Shown: positions 34,387-45,982, counted from the first letter of the stretch. The stretch is 64,000 nt of DNA from Ornithodoros turicata (GCF_037126465.1 NC_088201.1:140618376-140682375), one strand, 5' to 3'. Numbers and translations: made by a program. Notes: generated by a model not told the origin, from the sequence alone.

Positions 34387-35790
34387 CTGTTGAGGAATTT
34401 GTTGATCGCGTTCGATTTAACTTTAATACTTGTGGACGACGGAACTATCTGTTGGTAGTAACGCCTTTTGGCGTGCTTCACTGTCTTCGCTAAGAACTTG
34501 GAATACAGTGAATACTTTTTTTTAAAGAATTGGATGGTTGCGTTTCCAGTTTCTTACCAAGCTCACTTTTTTTTCTTGATACACTTCAAGATTTCATAAG
34601 TAATCCATGGGGATCTGGGGGTGATATACTTATTCCTAGGAACTCTTATTGTAGTAGTAGCACCTATAGCAGCAGTAATACACTGCACAAAAATTTCATA
34701 TGCCTCCTCAGCACATACAGGATTAAGAAAAGCACTTCAGTCCATACTTTTTATAGTGTCGATGTATTTCAGAGTGTCAAAGCACTTAGATTTGGTGAGT
34801 TTATCACTAACTTAGGACGAGTAGTGAATGTAGCGGGTACTGGAAAGTGGTCTGGAATATTACTTTGTAAAACATGAGCACCAGCAAAGTTACAATATTT
34901 TATCCATATATGGTTCAGCAGTGTGGATGAATTAGCAGTAAGTCTTGTTGGTGAGACAACTGGACAGACATAGCCACAGCTAGTGAGACAATTGGAAAAC
35001 ATGATACAAGCTGAAGAATTATCGTCTAGGATATTAATATTGAAATCACCGTTAATAAGTACAGACTTATTTTCATGCACGAGATAGTGTAACAGCCGTT
35101 CAAACGCTGGCATAAACGCAGGAATGGATCTAGCTGAAGAAGGATAAACCAATCCGACAATGATGTTTTTAAGGGGACTAGAAAACGAAGATTTGTCTAT
35201 CTCTACCCAAAAACTTTCACAGAAGGAACCATCTAAAATCATGTTGTCTCGAATGGAGTACTGTACCTGGGGAGCTATAAACAAACCAACCCCCGCCCCC
35301 CAAGTATTGGTAGTACTTAATTAATGACGACACTTGAACTCAGACCTGAAATTTTTTTATTGGTATACAGTCGTATGGTTACTTTTTAGCCAGGTCTTGC
35401 TAACTGCAGTCAGAGAATAGTTTTGATTCATGATATGCAAAAGAGAACTACTATCGCTAAAGTGTTTCCTGAAGCTCCTAGCATTGAGGTGAATTAGAGA
35501 GGCCTCCATATTTCTCAATTGGGCGATATATCGAATGACATAGAGGTGTACATTGGACGTATTGCACATAGCACTTTGCAATATCTGACTCTGACTTTCG
35601 AGTCAATGCGAGAAAGACCAAGAAAGAATGTAAGGGGTGCCAACGACATACCTAGCTTTGATCTCGCATTGATCGGTCCAAAGGAATCTCCAACCATTTG
35701 TTTTACCAGCTTCGCGTGCGTTAGCAAACATCTTTTTATTAGCTGGAATTATGTAGTCATTGATGTATATCGGGCAGGCACTTCTCAATC
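34387..35790 (-). pseudogene. LINE ORF1 end and endonuclease domain (part A of a split LINE)
   Basis: On the minus strand, IPANKKMFANAREAGKTNGW (35.75 kb) resembles the end of a LINE ORF1. It is followed by SLIHLNARSFRKHF at the start of the apurinic-type endonuclease, then NKSVLINGDFNINIL and NIPDHFPV (catalytic GDFN and the D/H of the SDH block, here PDH). Further down a degenerate linker ends with AINKFLNRNK at 34390, where the Polinton-like element interrupts. Frames change near 35300 and 34770. The order with parts B, C and D shows one LINE of the CR1/Jockey group cut by later insertions. Confidence 0.82.
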
Positions 35791-35859
35791 AATTTCTTGG
35801 GAACATAATTACGGTAAAGGTTAAGGCCAATGTAATATGTAACGTTAATTAACTCGCAG

Positions 35860-36162
35860 GGGCTGTACGAGTACCACCTACTAGAAATGCTGCCATGGAG
35901 TGAGTTGTTCAAGCGCATTGGCGAGTTGCGTAAACAGTTTGCACTTGAAAACGTCCTTGTATCAGACACTACATTGGAAAAAATATTCATCGGTCTTGCA
36001 AGAAAGGCTCTTCAACAAGACCAAGACGAGTCACGAACTAGTCATTTCACTGCCTTCAGATCACCTCCACAACCGACTACTCTAGCACGTTCAGCACGGG
36101 CCGCAACGCAGCAATCCGCCGTGCCAACTAGAGCATCTACAGCACGCAGCACTGCAAGGTAG
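35860..36162 (+). CDS. ABCA-subfamily ABC transporter, terminal exon
   Basis: After the acceptor AACTCGCAG the exon opens in phase 0 with GLYEYHL and continues LPWSELFKRIGELRKQF and VSDTTLEKIFIGLARKA. These are the conserved C-terminal regulatory segment of ABCA transporters and its VFxxFA-type motif (here IFIGLA), which matters for domain cross-talk in this family. A Ser/Thr/Arg/Ala-rich tail of about 50 residues follows to the TAG at 36160. The phase fits the exon ending at 13377 exactly. Intron 2 is 22,482 bases long. Confidence 0.93.
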   Translation, partial: GLYEYHLLEMLPWSELFKRIGELRKQFALENVLVSDTTLEKIFIGLARKALQQDQDESRTSHFTAFRSPPQPTTLARSARAATQQSAVPTRASTARSTAR

Positions 36163-36312
36163 AGGAACAAGATAAACGAAAAACACTTTACCCACCGTGC
36201 ATGTATTCCAGAAATGCAGAAGAGCCTGTTGTCATTTGAAGTGAACTGCAGCTCATTACGGTACATTGATCAACACTGCTTGGCTTATTTCATTTTTTTT
36301 TGAACTTCCATT

Positions 36313-36318
36313 AATAAA
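36313..36318 (+). promoter_or_regulatory. Candidate polyadenylation signal of the ABCA gene
   Basis: AATAAA lies 151 bases after the stop codon at 36162, within ATTAATAAAATC, and is the first consensus signal downstream. Confidence 0.6.
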
Positions 36319-36947
36319 ATCTTGTGTCGTGGTAGAGGCACGTGCTTGTATGTCTAATGGTGATAGGTCCATTGCAAAGATATGCAAAATGGACAAATTT
36401 CAACCTATATCGGATGGTTCTATGGTTCACTGGAAATTTGTGTTTTCCCGATACGGTCCAAGTGATGCCTATGTCCCAGTCTTGGATCGATTTCTTGGGG
36501 TGTACACTTTTAGTTTCGCTATATTTCTCATAACACGAACCGAAAGGTTTCGTACGCCATGGATGTCAGGTACATTATTGAAAACGGTACGAGAGAAAAA
36601 TAAGCTACGCCAAAGAACTTGGAAAACAAGGGATATGTAGGTTTTGACAATTGTATATAAAGAATTCAGAAATCTGCTCTCACGAATGATAATACCATCT
36701 GACGAAGAACTGGAATATTAGCCTATCCCGTGCGAACCAGGCGAGCATATCGATCACCGTGTGCAACACGAACAGGCTATTAAATAGGGATGCTAATTCA
36801 CTGTCACTCGGTGGCGTGATCCACATTGGAGGAAAGGCTGGAACAGCAGAAAGTTTTATCTCGCATTTTATCTCACATTTGGTAAACTTAGACGGCTAGA
36901 AATCCAGCGAACCGGTAAGGAAGCATGAAGGGAGTTGCGTCAAGATG
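36319..36947. other. Intergenic, nothing recognised
   Basis: The open frame at 36266-36640 crosses the polyadenylation signal and has no family signature. No other feature is seen. Confidence 0.35.
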
Positions 36948-36998
36948 AGAACCACCGATATTTCGAACAGAGACTGTTCTTCCTCTGGGCACCGTCCT
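36948..36998 (-). ncRNA. Hammerhead-like hairpin of a second PLE type, degenerate
   Basis: The minus strand reads CAGAGGA, then the hairpin AGAACAG-TCT-CTGTTC, then GAAATATC followed by GGT. This matches the hammerhead layout CUGANGA - stem II - GAAA - short palindromic stem III - cleavage site, with U4 replaced by A. GCC before the core can pair with GGT after the cleavage site. Confidence 0.45.
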
Positions 36999-36999
36999 C

Positions 37000-37806
37000 A
37001 TCATTGGCATGGTATTTAAAGGGCTAGTATGATGTGTTAAAGGTTGATGCGAATTGCGGGAAGGAAGGGTCCGTACATGCTTCTACGGCCGGAGTGAATG
37101 GCCACTTTGTGATAGTGTGTAGGGGATTATGTGAATGAAGTGATCTTGGCTCAAGACCGGTTACTGAAATGAATGGGAGGTTCACGAACAAGGGGACGAA
37201 ACGGGACAACAGGCAGGAATAGGCGAGCATCCCGAAAGATAAGGGAGTTAGTAGTTAAGTGAGGAAAATTCAAGAGCGGTCAAAGCCTTGTTTGTTTGTG
37301 TCTTTATTTATTTATTTCATCTTGACCGTATGTAGCGCCAGTGTTAGCAATTTTTTTCGTCTTCGTTCCACGTGTGTGTTATGAGTGGCCCATTCTCCTT
37401 GTATGGCATAAGGCCGCTCGAAGGTAAGCTAAATATATATATTTGTATCAATGTATTTACTTCGTGGCCTTCTGAACTTTTATTCTTGGGGAAAGCCATT
37501 AAAGAAATAAGTAAATGACTCTAGACGTATTTGAAATTCAAACTTACAGATTAAGATGGCTTCTATGGCTTCGCCGTGTTTGTGGCATAAAATAAACAAG
37601 TAGATGGTTATTTTATGGCTTTTCTTTCCTGCATTATAATTCACTGGCTTGCACTGTGGCATTGTTCAGTCACCCTCCCAGGTGTAGATCGCTCGCTGAG
37701 TGACCCCTGGTTTGCCAATTCCGAACGATGCGCAGCTACCCAGAGCTGACGAGCCGCAAGCACGGCGAAACACGTGTCCTCTGGTGTTGCTGCATCGTTC
37801 CATGAG
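37000..37806. other. No gene recognised; probable PLE-derived sequence
   Basis: A TTTATTTATTTATTT tract lies at about 37301. The rest may be upstream sequence of the element that carries the hairpin at 36948, but no coding motif is visible. Confidence 0.3.
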
Positions 37807-38060
37807 CGTATATATATATATGAGCGAAAGGGAAGGGGACACAGCGACGGATTTGAGATGTTAATAGAATACAAATAAAGGTTTATTTTACATAATTAAA
37901 ACATTATTAAATGGGGAAGAGTCGACGTTTCGGAGGGAAGCTCCTTCTTCTCCGGGACAGAAGAGGCAACAAGACTGTCCATGGCCTTTATGGACTCACC
38001 TTGTTGACGTAATCTTGTGTATTCGCACCACCTGGCGTTCGTCGATGAGTCACGTTCTGG
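37807..38060 (-). mobile_element. Penelope-like element 3' end (copy 2), non-coding
   Basis: On the minus strand this shares GAACCTTCCAGAACGTGACT with the PLE copy at 57.2 kb (there AATCTTCCAGAACATGACT). It carries a degenerate hammerhead core (37915-37960) and an AATAAA-type stretch, and ends at (TA)n near 37807-37820. No protein-coding part remains. Confidence 0.7.
37915..37960 (-). ncRNA. Hammerhead-ribozyme-like motif, degenerate (PLE copy 2)
   Basis: The minus strand reads GTC-CCGGAGA, an imperfect stem II around GGAGCTTCC, then GAAAC-GTC-GACTC. The GAAAC GTC cleavage side is intact. The CUGANGA box carries substitutions, so activity is unlikely. Confidence 0.6.
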
Positions 38061-38068
38061 AAGGTTCG

Positions 38069-38780
38069 TATATATATATATATATGCTGGAAGAAAGGGG
38101 TTCGGGCGACCGCGAAATTAAATAGGTACTAACAAAAAATGAGGCAGACAACGAATATGTAGGGAGTAGAAAAAGGGGGAGTTATTTATTTACTGGTGGA
38201 AAGTTACGGGGGAAGTCAACGTTGCGGCGGAAGCTCCGCCTTCGTCAGGACTGAAGAATGACAAATGACACTTGGAGTTTTATACAGTGCTACAATGACG
38301 TCACAATCGGGGGTCCCGCCACCTGGCTCCCGTCAGCAGGTCAGGTACAAGGAAGTGGTTGAGTCATGTCCGGTGGAGAGGTCATCGTGCGGGTGGTGGG
38401 ATGGAATCCAAGGGCTGTGGACTGTTGTTCTGCAAAGAAAAGGGGAACAAGCAGCAGTACACTATCTAAGCAGATGAGTTTCTTATTGTTGACAGTACAC
38501 CAGGGTCCTCGTTTATGATAGATTGGAATTTGTAGATAAGGTAAGATTCGCGCTGTTGTCGGCACCGGTCGGAACTGAAGTTTGTTTGAAGAAGGAAAAT
38601 TGAAACATCGTTAATTGAATGCCCTGGCTGGCTAAAATGGCGTGAAACTGGAAGATTCGGTTTTTTCGTCACGTCCGATCGGTGATTGTTAAATCTGATT
38701 CTGAATGCGGTTTTTGTCTGGCCCACGTACTGTGCTTGGCATGCGTTACATTGAAGGAGATAGATAACGTTGGACGAATT
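38069..38780 (-). pseudogene. Penelope-like element, GIY-YIG domain and 3' end (copy 1)
   Basis: The minus strand reads NSSNVIYLLQCNACQAQYVG, then QTKTAFRIRFNNHR, HFSQPGHS and REQ-like RQQRESYLIYKFQSIINEDPG. This is the GIY-YIG endonuclease domain and C-terminus of a PLE polyprotein, open from 38776 to 38466. It is followed by a 3' untranslated region with a hammerhead-like motif (38211-38252) and ends in (TA)n at about 38069-38087. The reverse transcriptase is missing. The segment that should precede NSSNV is found inverted at 38777-38965. Confidence 0.85.
38211..38252 (-). ncRNA. Hammerhead-ribozyme-like motif (PLE copy 1), best conserved box
   Basis: On the minus strand: AGTC (stem I), CTGACGA (the conserved CUGANGA), stem II GGCGG-AGCTT-CCGCC, GCAA where GAAA is expected, then ACGTT followed by GACT, which pairs with AGTC. 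Only A13 departs from the consensus. PLEs are known to carry minimal hammerheads with very short palindromic stem III that work as dimers, and the ACGT here fits that. Confidence 0.72.
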
Positions 38781-38965
38781 ACAGTCTAGGTTTGCGCGCG
38801 TCTACAGGCGCGCACGCAATCTGCTAGATAGCTTAGTTTATTCTAAAATCAACGAACCAAATGATTCACCAATGGGTTGTCACCCATGTGAAGGCCGCAG
38901 ATGTCAAATATGCAAATCAATGCAAAATACCACCATAGCCGAAAGTACTAGTTCTCACTTCAGAG
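38777..38965 (+). pseudogene. Inverted upstream segment of the same PLE
   Basis: The plus strand reads YRRARNLLDSLVYSKI, GCHPCEGRRCQICKSMQ and TTIAESTSSHF. This is the zinc-like linker that precedes the GIY-YIG domain in PLEs. It faces away from the GIY-YIG part on the minus strand, so the two halves are joined head-to-head at about 38777. The missing order is exactly that produced by twin priming. Confidence 0.75.
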
Positions 38966-39150
38966 TGACAATTCAAGCGTGCCACAATCCCAGCTGTGGA
39001 CGGCCGTTTCGAGCTTTTTCGCTCTCATCGGCACAGTGTAGGGATGTGACACGCTCTTGGGTCGGCACAAACACTGTCCAAGGTAAATATAGATGGTAGC
39101 CAAGCTTGCATTGGCCACCACGTCTTCAAGGGCGGCCATGATAAAGACCG
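38966..39150 (+). repeat. Dispersed repeat also found at 41.43-41.69 kb
   Basis: CACAATCCCAGCTGTGGACG with GGCCGTTTCGAGCTT, and the following block GATGTGACACGCTCTTGG with GTCGGCACAAACACTGT, recur at 41434-41460 and 41607-41685. They are non-coding and of unknown origin. Confidence 0.65.
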
Positions 39151-41280
39151 TCAGCGCCATCCATCCGTTGCGGGACAAACTAAAAATTCCGTCATAATAA
39201 CGTCACCTGGTACGTCACCATTACGTACAGCGCGGGGCGAGCGCTCGCGCTGCGCGTGCGTTCCATCCCGATGTCGAGCCGCGGAATGTCAGAACCGCTG
39301 CTGAAAGCAAATCCAAGAGCACAAACTCAAACAATTTGTAAACAGAGAAGAATCAACACTAGCTACATGCGTGCAACAAAGGACACAGGAGACCAGGTGG
39401 GGTCTTGCTCTCTTTTATCACAGGTAAATTCGCCATGCCGTTGTAAACAGAATAAATACCCACATGAGACAATTGATGTTCTGAGGCTGGAACACAGATA
39501 CTTTTCAGTGACTTCCATCTTTCATCATAAGTACCCACGACAGAATACTGCGCAAAATAACCAGTATGACAGTCCATGTACTGAATAAGCACGAAAGGAT
39601 AATGTACAAATTCCAGCAAACACAGGTGGGGCCCAGGACCTTAATGTCCAATGCATGCTGCTATAGCTGTCCTCATGTACATCTGGAACTTTCCACATAT
39701 CTCTCGTACAAAGAAGGTGGAAGTGAAGATATTTGCACTTGAAGATCACATTATATGATATTTGCATACTGTGTGGTGCTATGTCTGCCCACAGTTTTTG
39801 GCACTGTAACGAACGCTATGGGGGAATAAGAAGGCACAAATCCATTAGCTCATTTTAGAAGTCTGTGAAACTTTATCTTGCAAAACAGGCACAACAGTAT
39901 CAGCTTCCAGCAATGACAACCTTGTTTAGTGTGTACACACCCTGCTGATGACTACTTCTACATTGATTACAACAGCATTTTTGTATTATAGGAATGTCAA
40001 AGCATCGACACTGTTCTGTGCTTCTGCTATTTTGTGCACATTTTGCCATGTGGTGTAGATTTGCAAGCTGCACAAGGTGCTTAGCCGTGCACATAACTGC
40101 TCTTACATACTTGCACACAACTACTGAACTCAGCGCAGGATTCAAAATATAAAATGACCTGCTAGGGATCTATGTACACAGGTATATGCACTTAATACAT
40201 ATCAAAGAATAGGCAAACTGCTGAAGATTCAAAATAGAAAATGTATGCTAGGTATCTATTTACACAGGTGTACGAACACTAAACATATAAATAATTGGCA
40301 GCACAGACTACTGAACTCTGCATGGCTGTCAAAATACAAATAACACAGTAAGGAACTATGTGCAAAAGTGCACTTTCACAAATCGTATGCTTCACAGGAA
40401 TGAAAGAATTACAAGAGATCATGTGCAATCTAGGTTACAACTGAAAGCACTGGATAGGCAACAGAACCATGCATATCCCTTTGCATGGAAAGAAAACTTC
40501 TGGTTACATCACAACAACGTGCAGAGATTACGAACTTAGTCTCGCTGCCTGCTGCAGTGCCTTCTGACGTAACGTACTACTTCGTACTTCCTCATTCCTT
40601 TCTCGTGCAAACCAGAACAGTCGTACCCTCAGAAAAAAGTGAAATAGATCATCATACACGGATGAAAAACACAAACTCAATGTCTTTGGCACAAGCATGT
40701 CCAACGCTTCACACAGCTTGGACCTGACCCCTTGGGAGGTGAGGAATGTCTTAACGTTGGCTTTGAAGACTTCCTCACACGCACCCACAAACGTCGCAAA
40801 GGGAGGAAGAGGAACCGACAGCTCCAAAGTCAGTACTGTCCACATTCTTGACACTCAAATAAAGCAATAGCTGGCTACTGTCCTGAAATGAGGCATTCCC
40901 CCGAGGAATGTCCCAAGTTGGACTTGGTGGTTTGAAATTGAAAAGACGACGATGAAGAAGAAAACGGCTATGAACAGTCACAAAGCGCGCAGTCAACGTA
41001 CAGCAAACTCGTAGCTAACAACATGGAGAGCGACAGGAACCGGAAGAGTACTCGGCTCTGTCTATACTCTTACGTATTACAGTCAGACCGCGCGAATTGC
41101 TACATTAAAAACAAGCATATTGTATTAGTACAGACATTATTCGCGCCTCCGATTAAATTATTTGTTTACCTTCGTAGTTTGCCCCTCAAGAACCACGCTC
41201 GCATGCGTATCATGAAGGGCGCAGGGTTGCTAACACAGATTTCGTATTTTTTCCCGCTTTCGCTACCATTTATATTTATC
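39151..41280. other. No gene assigned
   Basis: A minus-strand frame at 40528-40854 ends with a basic helix-rich stretch (FFLRVRLFWFARERNEEVR). It is the only one that looks protein-like, but I cannot name a family. The rest shows short unsupported frames. Confidence 0.3.
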
Positions 41281-41835
41281 TTGCACTGTCTCTGCAAGAC
41301 ATTAATGTTCCAGGGTGTTAGTAACTCCTCTGGAGGCCGCAGTGCAAAGCCAGTAAGTACAGATACAAATACGAAAATGAGCGAATGCTCCATGGCTGCA
41401 CGTGAGGTATATGTTTACAATTCAAGCATGCCACAATCCCAGCTGTGGACGGCCGTTTTGTATTGCCAACTGTAGGATGGGACAAGCGTAAGGTTGCCCA
41501 CATCACGGTTAAAAAATAGTACTGCCCTCGCCCTAAAAACGAAGAGCAGGCACGCACTACATTGTCTCCCTTCACGGCGATCATTAGAACGCCGATCTGA
41601 AGGGAGACGGCCGTTTCGAGCTTCTTGGCTCTCATCGGCACAGCGTAGGGATGTGACACGCTCTTGGGTCGGCACAAACACTGTGTCTCTGCAAGACATC
41701 AATGTTCCAGGGTGTTAGCAACACCTCTGGAGGCCGCAGTGCAAAGCCAGTAAGTACAGATACAAATATAAAAATGAGCGAATGCTTCATGGCTGCACGT
41801 GAGGCATATGTTTACAATGTTTACAATCGGAATCG
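41281..41835 (+). repeat. Direct repeat of about 145 bp (two copies) around a dispersed repeat
   Basis: The block TCTCTGCAAGACAT.AATGTTCCAGGGTGTTAG through GGCTGCACGTGAGG.ATATGTTTAC occurs at about 41290-41430 and again at about 41687-41820. The copies are separated by the repeat shared with 38966-39077. This suggests a local duplication. Confidence 0.7.
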
Positions 41836-43196
41836 TGAATACGGAAGCAATCGCGTGTTACGTGACCCTCTGACGTCATCTGCTCAAACGTTGCTTGCCT
41901 TCGTTCTGCTGATGAGGCCCAAGAAGGCCGAAACAGCTTTCCAGTACTGGCATGGCGACGTTTTACTTACAAACATATGCTATACCCGTCAAACATGCAA
42001 AAAAGCTCCGGCTATTTTTCCCTAGGTATTCTTTTCACTGGCTTTGCACTGGGCTTTCAGTGGTGAGTTAGCTCACCCTGACGCACTCTGAGAAAAAAAG
42101 GAGTTGAAAGGGAGTTTAAGCCAAAGTTACACCCCCTGGACGTTCTTGGCTCGCTTCCAAGTCGCCGCGCCGCTGCATTTTTTCTGTTTACATTAATCTC
42201 TTTATTCTTTACTCCCGTTACTTAGGTATTTGCGTTGGGAAAAGTGAGAGGGACGAGAAACGCGGAGCGTGTACTTTAACGCGCGTAAAACGTAACGAAA
42301 GGTTTGTGGTTATTCCTACTTTTGGAGACAGAGCGCTTTGAAAGAGACTGACAAAAGAAAGGTGGAGCCTATCCTTTGGGTACTTGTGTTACAAAAGGTT
42401 ACAAAGGCTGTACGTTTTATGTATCCATGTCTGCAAGTGAAGTAGCAGGAAAGTCACTCGTGTTATAACTGTTTTAAAGCGCCCGGTTTCGAACGATTAA
42501 GGAAACAGCCCCGTATCATTAACCTTAGTCATGATTCAGTGTTTACATAATCACTAGTTTTGCATTACACCTTGTCACAGTTTTTTTATTTTTCGACTAC
42601 TGTAACAGACTGCACATGGTATTGCTGCACAAGTTTGTTCAGTGACCAATAGCTCTTTTCTGCACATTTGAAAGTCACCTGTACGCGTTTTAATAGTCTC
42701 AGCACACAGCGAAGCCTGTAAAACAGAAAGGTGTTTTCATTGAAGATCACAGTCTGCAGTCAAGTTTGCAGCCTGTGAATTATCCTGCTGGCACGACATT
42801 ATGCTCAATATGAATGCAACTTATGATGCAATGTGTAACTGAATCAACACAAATGTAAAGGGAAACGAAATGCAATAATGCAAGGTTCATACAAAGAAAG
42901 TGTAAGTGCTGAGTATGAAATTTTTATACTCATCATGGTGATGCGTGCAATCAGTGGCAGGGAGCAAAACTTTGTTGGTAGGCAAAACAGTGAACAGCAT
43001 TACAACGAATAAAGTAACAAGCAAATAATAACACGCTTAGATGTGCAGCAAAAATAACAATTATTATGTCCGACCCTTTCAGCCAAGTTATGGTATGAGA
43101 TAGGCTTACAAGAATAAATTAATATGTTTCACAACAGCAGCTACATTCGAACAAGGCTACAGCCTGCGCAACAGTGTATTATACATTTGGAGTACC

Positions 43197-45604
43197 CTAA
43201 TCCTGCTCGTACATTTCGAAGTGTGGGACTACCTCATTGATGCTACTATACTCGTACAAGTCCATAGCACTGTACTCTGGATGCTGTCCTGGGGGTAGAA
43301 GGCTGTACACACTTGAGCCTTGCAGCTCATAAATGTGCCTATGTTCATTGAACTGGAGCGTGTCGAAGAACTGAACAAGAATCAAAAGTGTTCCGCTGTG
43401 AACTAACATTAGAAACACTTGCGTAAAGACGGGAGCCTCTTCTTCCCAACCAACACAGTACATATCACCAACTCTGTACGCAATAGCGTCAAGGCTTGCT
43501 GATTGCACACTCTCAAAGCTTGCGCCTTGAACGAGAGTATCTGGGGGGTTCTGATGACAGCATACATTTCTGAGTGCCGGTCACAAGTGGTTTTGCAAAA
43601 ATTGGTGCAGAGAATTCATAGCACTGGAGCAGTTATCCTCTGTTCGACATTGGTTTGCAAATGTTGACAAATGATTTAGACTTTGTAGCGATGTTCTTGA
43701 AGTATGAATGCTTAGATTCAAATTTCATGCTCCAAAACATTCGTGGTGGACCATACATGCGCATAAACCGAGGATAATGCACAAGGAAGTGCATCTTCGG
43801 AATCAGCTTCTTGTCCGGGAAGACCTCCATAAACTTTTTCAGGAAGGCTTCAATCTCAACTTCGAGGTATGTAGTGCTTTCTTTCGAAACTTTGCCCGCC
43901 AGGATAATATCAACGATACGCCGGTACTGCAAATATACTGCCCAGGCTGGGTTCCCTTCAGGCACCAGATGACCAATCATCTGCGGAAGCAAGCGAAAGA
44001 AACACCATTTTTGACATGCCGTACCTCGGAGGCTACCGGTTGGAGTCAAAAAAGATGCTGGCAGCGGAGCAGCCTTTGATTTCGAGTAATGAAAGCCATA
44101 TTTAAATGTGCTTACAATACCGAGGCTGGTGGCAGTGATTACTTCTGACACCGCAAGTGACTTCAGCACATGCTTGAGGACAAACGCAATGCCACCTTCT
44201 AGGATGTCATGCATCGCATCCGGTAACAGCTGTTGTGTGACATCGAAGCCTGGAATTTGTAGCAGCGGTGACCTCGCAGTCACGCCACAAATCTTTGACT
44301 TTGTGCTGTCAGCCTCAACAGCAGCAACATGCTCTTCATGTGCAGGTGCTGTACGTACATTGCAGTCACGTTCGCTCATAACCTCATTTATTCGTTTGGA
44401 GTCAGTCAAGCAAAACCTGCAGAAAAGTCCACTTCCGAACGAGCTGCTGAAGCCACCAATACGATTCAGTGAGAGGTTGTCACCAACGATGCCCAAAAAG
44501 AAAATTTTGAGCCGTTTTGTTGCCCCTTCACAAACAACTTCAATCCATCCCACCTTCATGCAGCTTCATAATGTCTTTGATAAGTGGGTCAAGTACCTTT
44601 TCGATCCCGAATGTTTTAACATGCGCGTACTTGACTAGCATAACCAGGTGGATGGCACTGAGCCTTGATCGATACTTTGGGTGCAAGTTGAGTACTGACA
44701 AATACGCAGCAAGAATCTCATGTACACGGGTGGCTGATCCAAGGGGATTGACAACTTCCAGCTCATCTGTGTACAAAACAATGATGATTGTCTCCACATC
44801 AGTACTGTGTAAGATTGCTTTCTCCCTCACATAGTCACCATCGATGACATCGGTGAGGACATCATGGCTTCTAGGCTCGTGACATGTGCCCAGCACATTG
44901 TCGACTGCATCATCAGAAGTAAGCATACTTTTCAGAACATTGCCAATGAGTACATAGTACAAAGTGTGACGTTGGGGGACTCCACTGATACGGAGCTCTT
45001 GAAGCCCTGTGTACGGCAGTGATTCCTTAACATATTTTGTGTACATGTGATTGCTCTTGATTGGTGACCACAACATATCCAAGAAGTCAGTTGAGAGGAG
45101 GGTCACAAGCTGATCGTACACATCTCGTTGAATGTCTTCCGCTGCAAGATCTCTTAAACGACGTTGGAAAAAACCAAGAAAGAGTTGCAGAAAGATCCGG
45201 AAGTCATCGAATAGGTTCATCATTACGGTCCGTGGCACGATGTTCCTCTACTGTTGATTCCGCACTGAACGAGGAAGAATGTGGCGGTGCACCGCTCGTT
45301 TGCGCTTCTTCACCGACTTCCATGCTGTAATCAAAGTTAGCTCTCGCATCATCATCCATACCACCATGCTCATGTCCTTCGTAAAGATGTCCTTCGTATC
45401 CATGCGATGGTCGCGTTTGACATGCGTCATCAAGGTCCTGTACTTTTGAAACATTCGTGAGCAGCCCTGAAGGCCGCAAGTAACGTGGAAACCAGGTTTG
45501 TGTGAATGGACTACACCAATATGACGCAAGACATCTTTATAGTCCGGAGCAAAGAACGGACACTTAGAACAATAGAAGACAGGCATCCTTGTCGAAGCAT
45601 GCAA
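43197..45604 (-). pseudogene. C2H2 zinc finger plus tnp2-like transposase, multiply broken
   Basis: The order on the minus strand is as follows. A C2H2-rich N-terminus has YCSKCPFF and CGLQGCSRMF (45.6-45.4 kb). An acidic, Ser-rich linker reads best in another frame (45.4-45.2 kb). The body 45238-44540 has LYTDELEVVNPLGS and LHPKYRSRLSAIHLV. The continuation 44559-43633 has FFLGIVGDNLSLNRIGGF, FCRFCLTDSKR, LLPDAMHDILEGGI and KFESKHSYFKN. A C-terminal part lies at 43508-43197. The DELEVVNPLGS, GDN and MHDILEG blocks are those of a widespread metazoan transposase type related to tnp2/CACTA. Breaks: frame changes near 45395, 45240, 44555 and 43540, and a TAA at 43633 within an otherwise continuing frame. 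Some could be introns, but no consensus junctions were found. Confidence 0.72.
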
Positions 45605-45835
45605 AAAGTAACACGGTTACGACGGCTTTCCACGAAAGAACAGGATAAACAGGGGCTTTCGGCTTCGGCCAGCGCCCGATGCTGGCTTCAACTACGGCTT
45701 GAAGGCCAATACCAACGTACAAGACGAATAATTTATTCTTAAACTTAATGTATGATTGTTGTAAGGAAACAAATACCGGATAGGAGGAAGTAACAAATTT
45801 TTGGTGAAAATGTTTGCGGTACTTTTAAAACAGAC

Positions 45836-45966
45836 TGTTGGAACTCAAGGAGAGACAAAGAGAACCGGCTGGTTTGACGGCGAGAGCCCAACTGATTTAT
45901 TTTCCGCGGCTACGCGGGCGCGAGGTGATGAACGAGGATGATGATAGCACCGCTGGGGCTGCTACA
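45836..45966 (-). repeat. 3' LTR of the gypsy element
   Basis: 131 bp, TGTTGG...CTACA on the plus strand. The matching copy at 51478-51608 differs at five sites. Confidence 0.92.
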
Positions 45967-45982
45967 TGGCTCCCCCCTCAGC
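45967..45982 (-). promoter_or_regulatory. Polypurine tract of the gypsy element
   Basis: The minus strand reads TGAGGGGGGAGCCA directly before the 3' LTR (TGTAGCAG). This is the expected site of plus-strand priming. Confidence 0.8.

Noticed and set aside
43708..44638. Plus-strand frames of 123 and 176 codons
   Set aside because: Antisense shadows of the tnp2-like transposase body.
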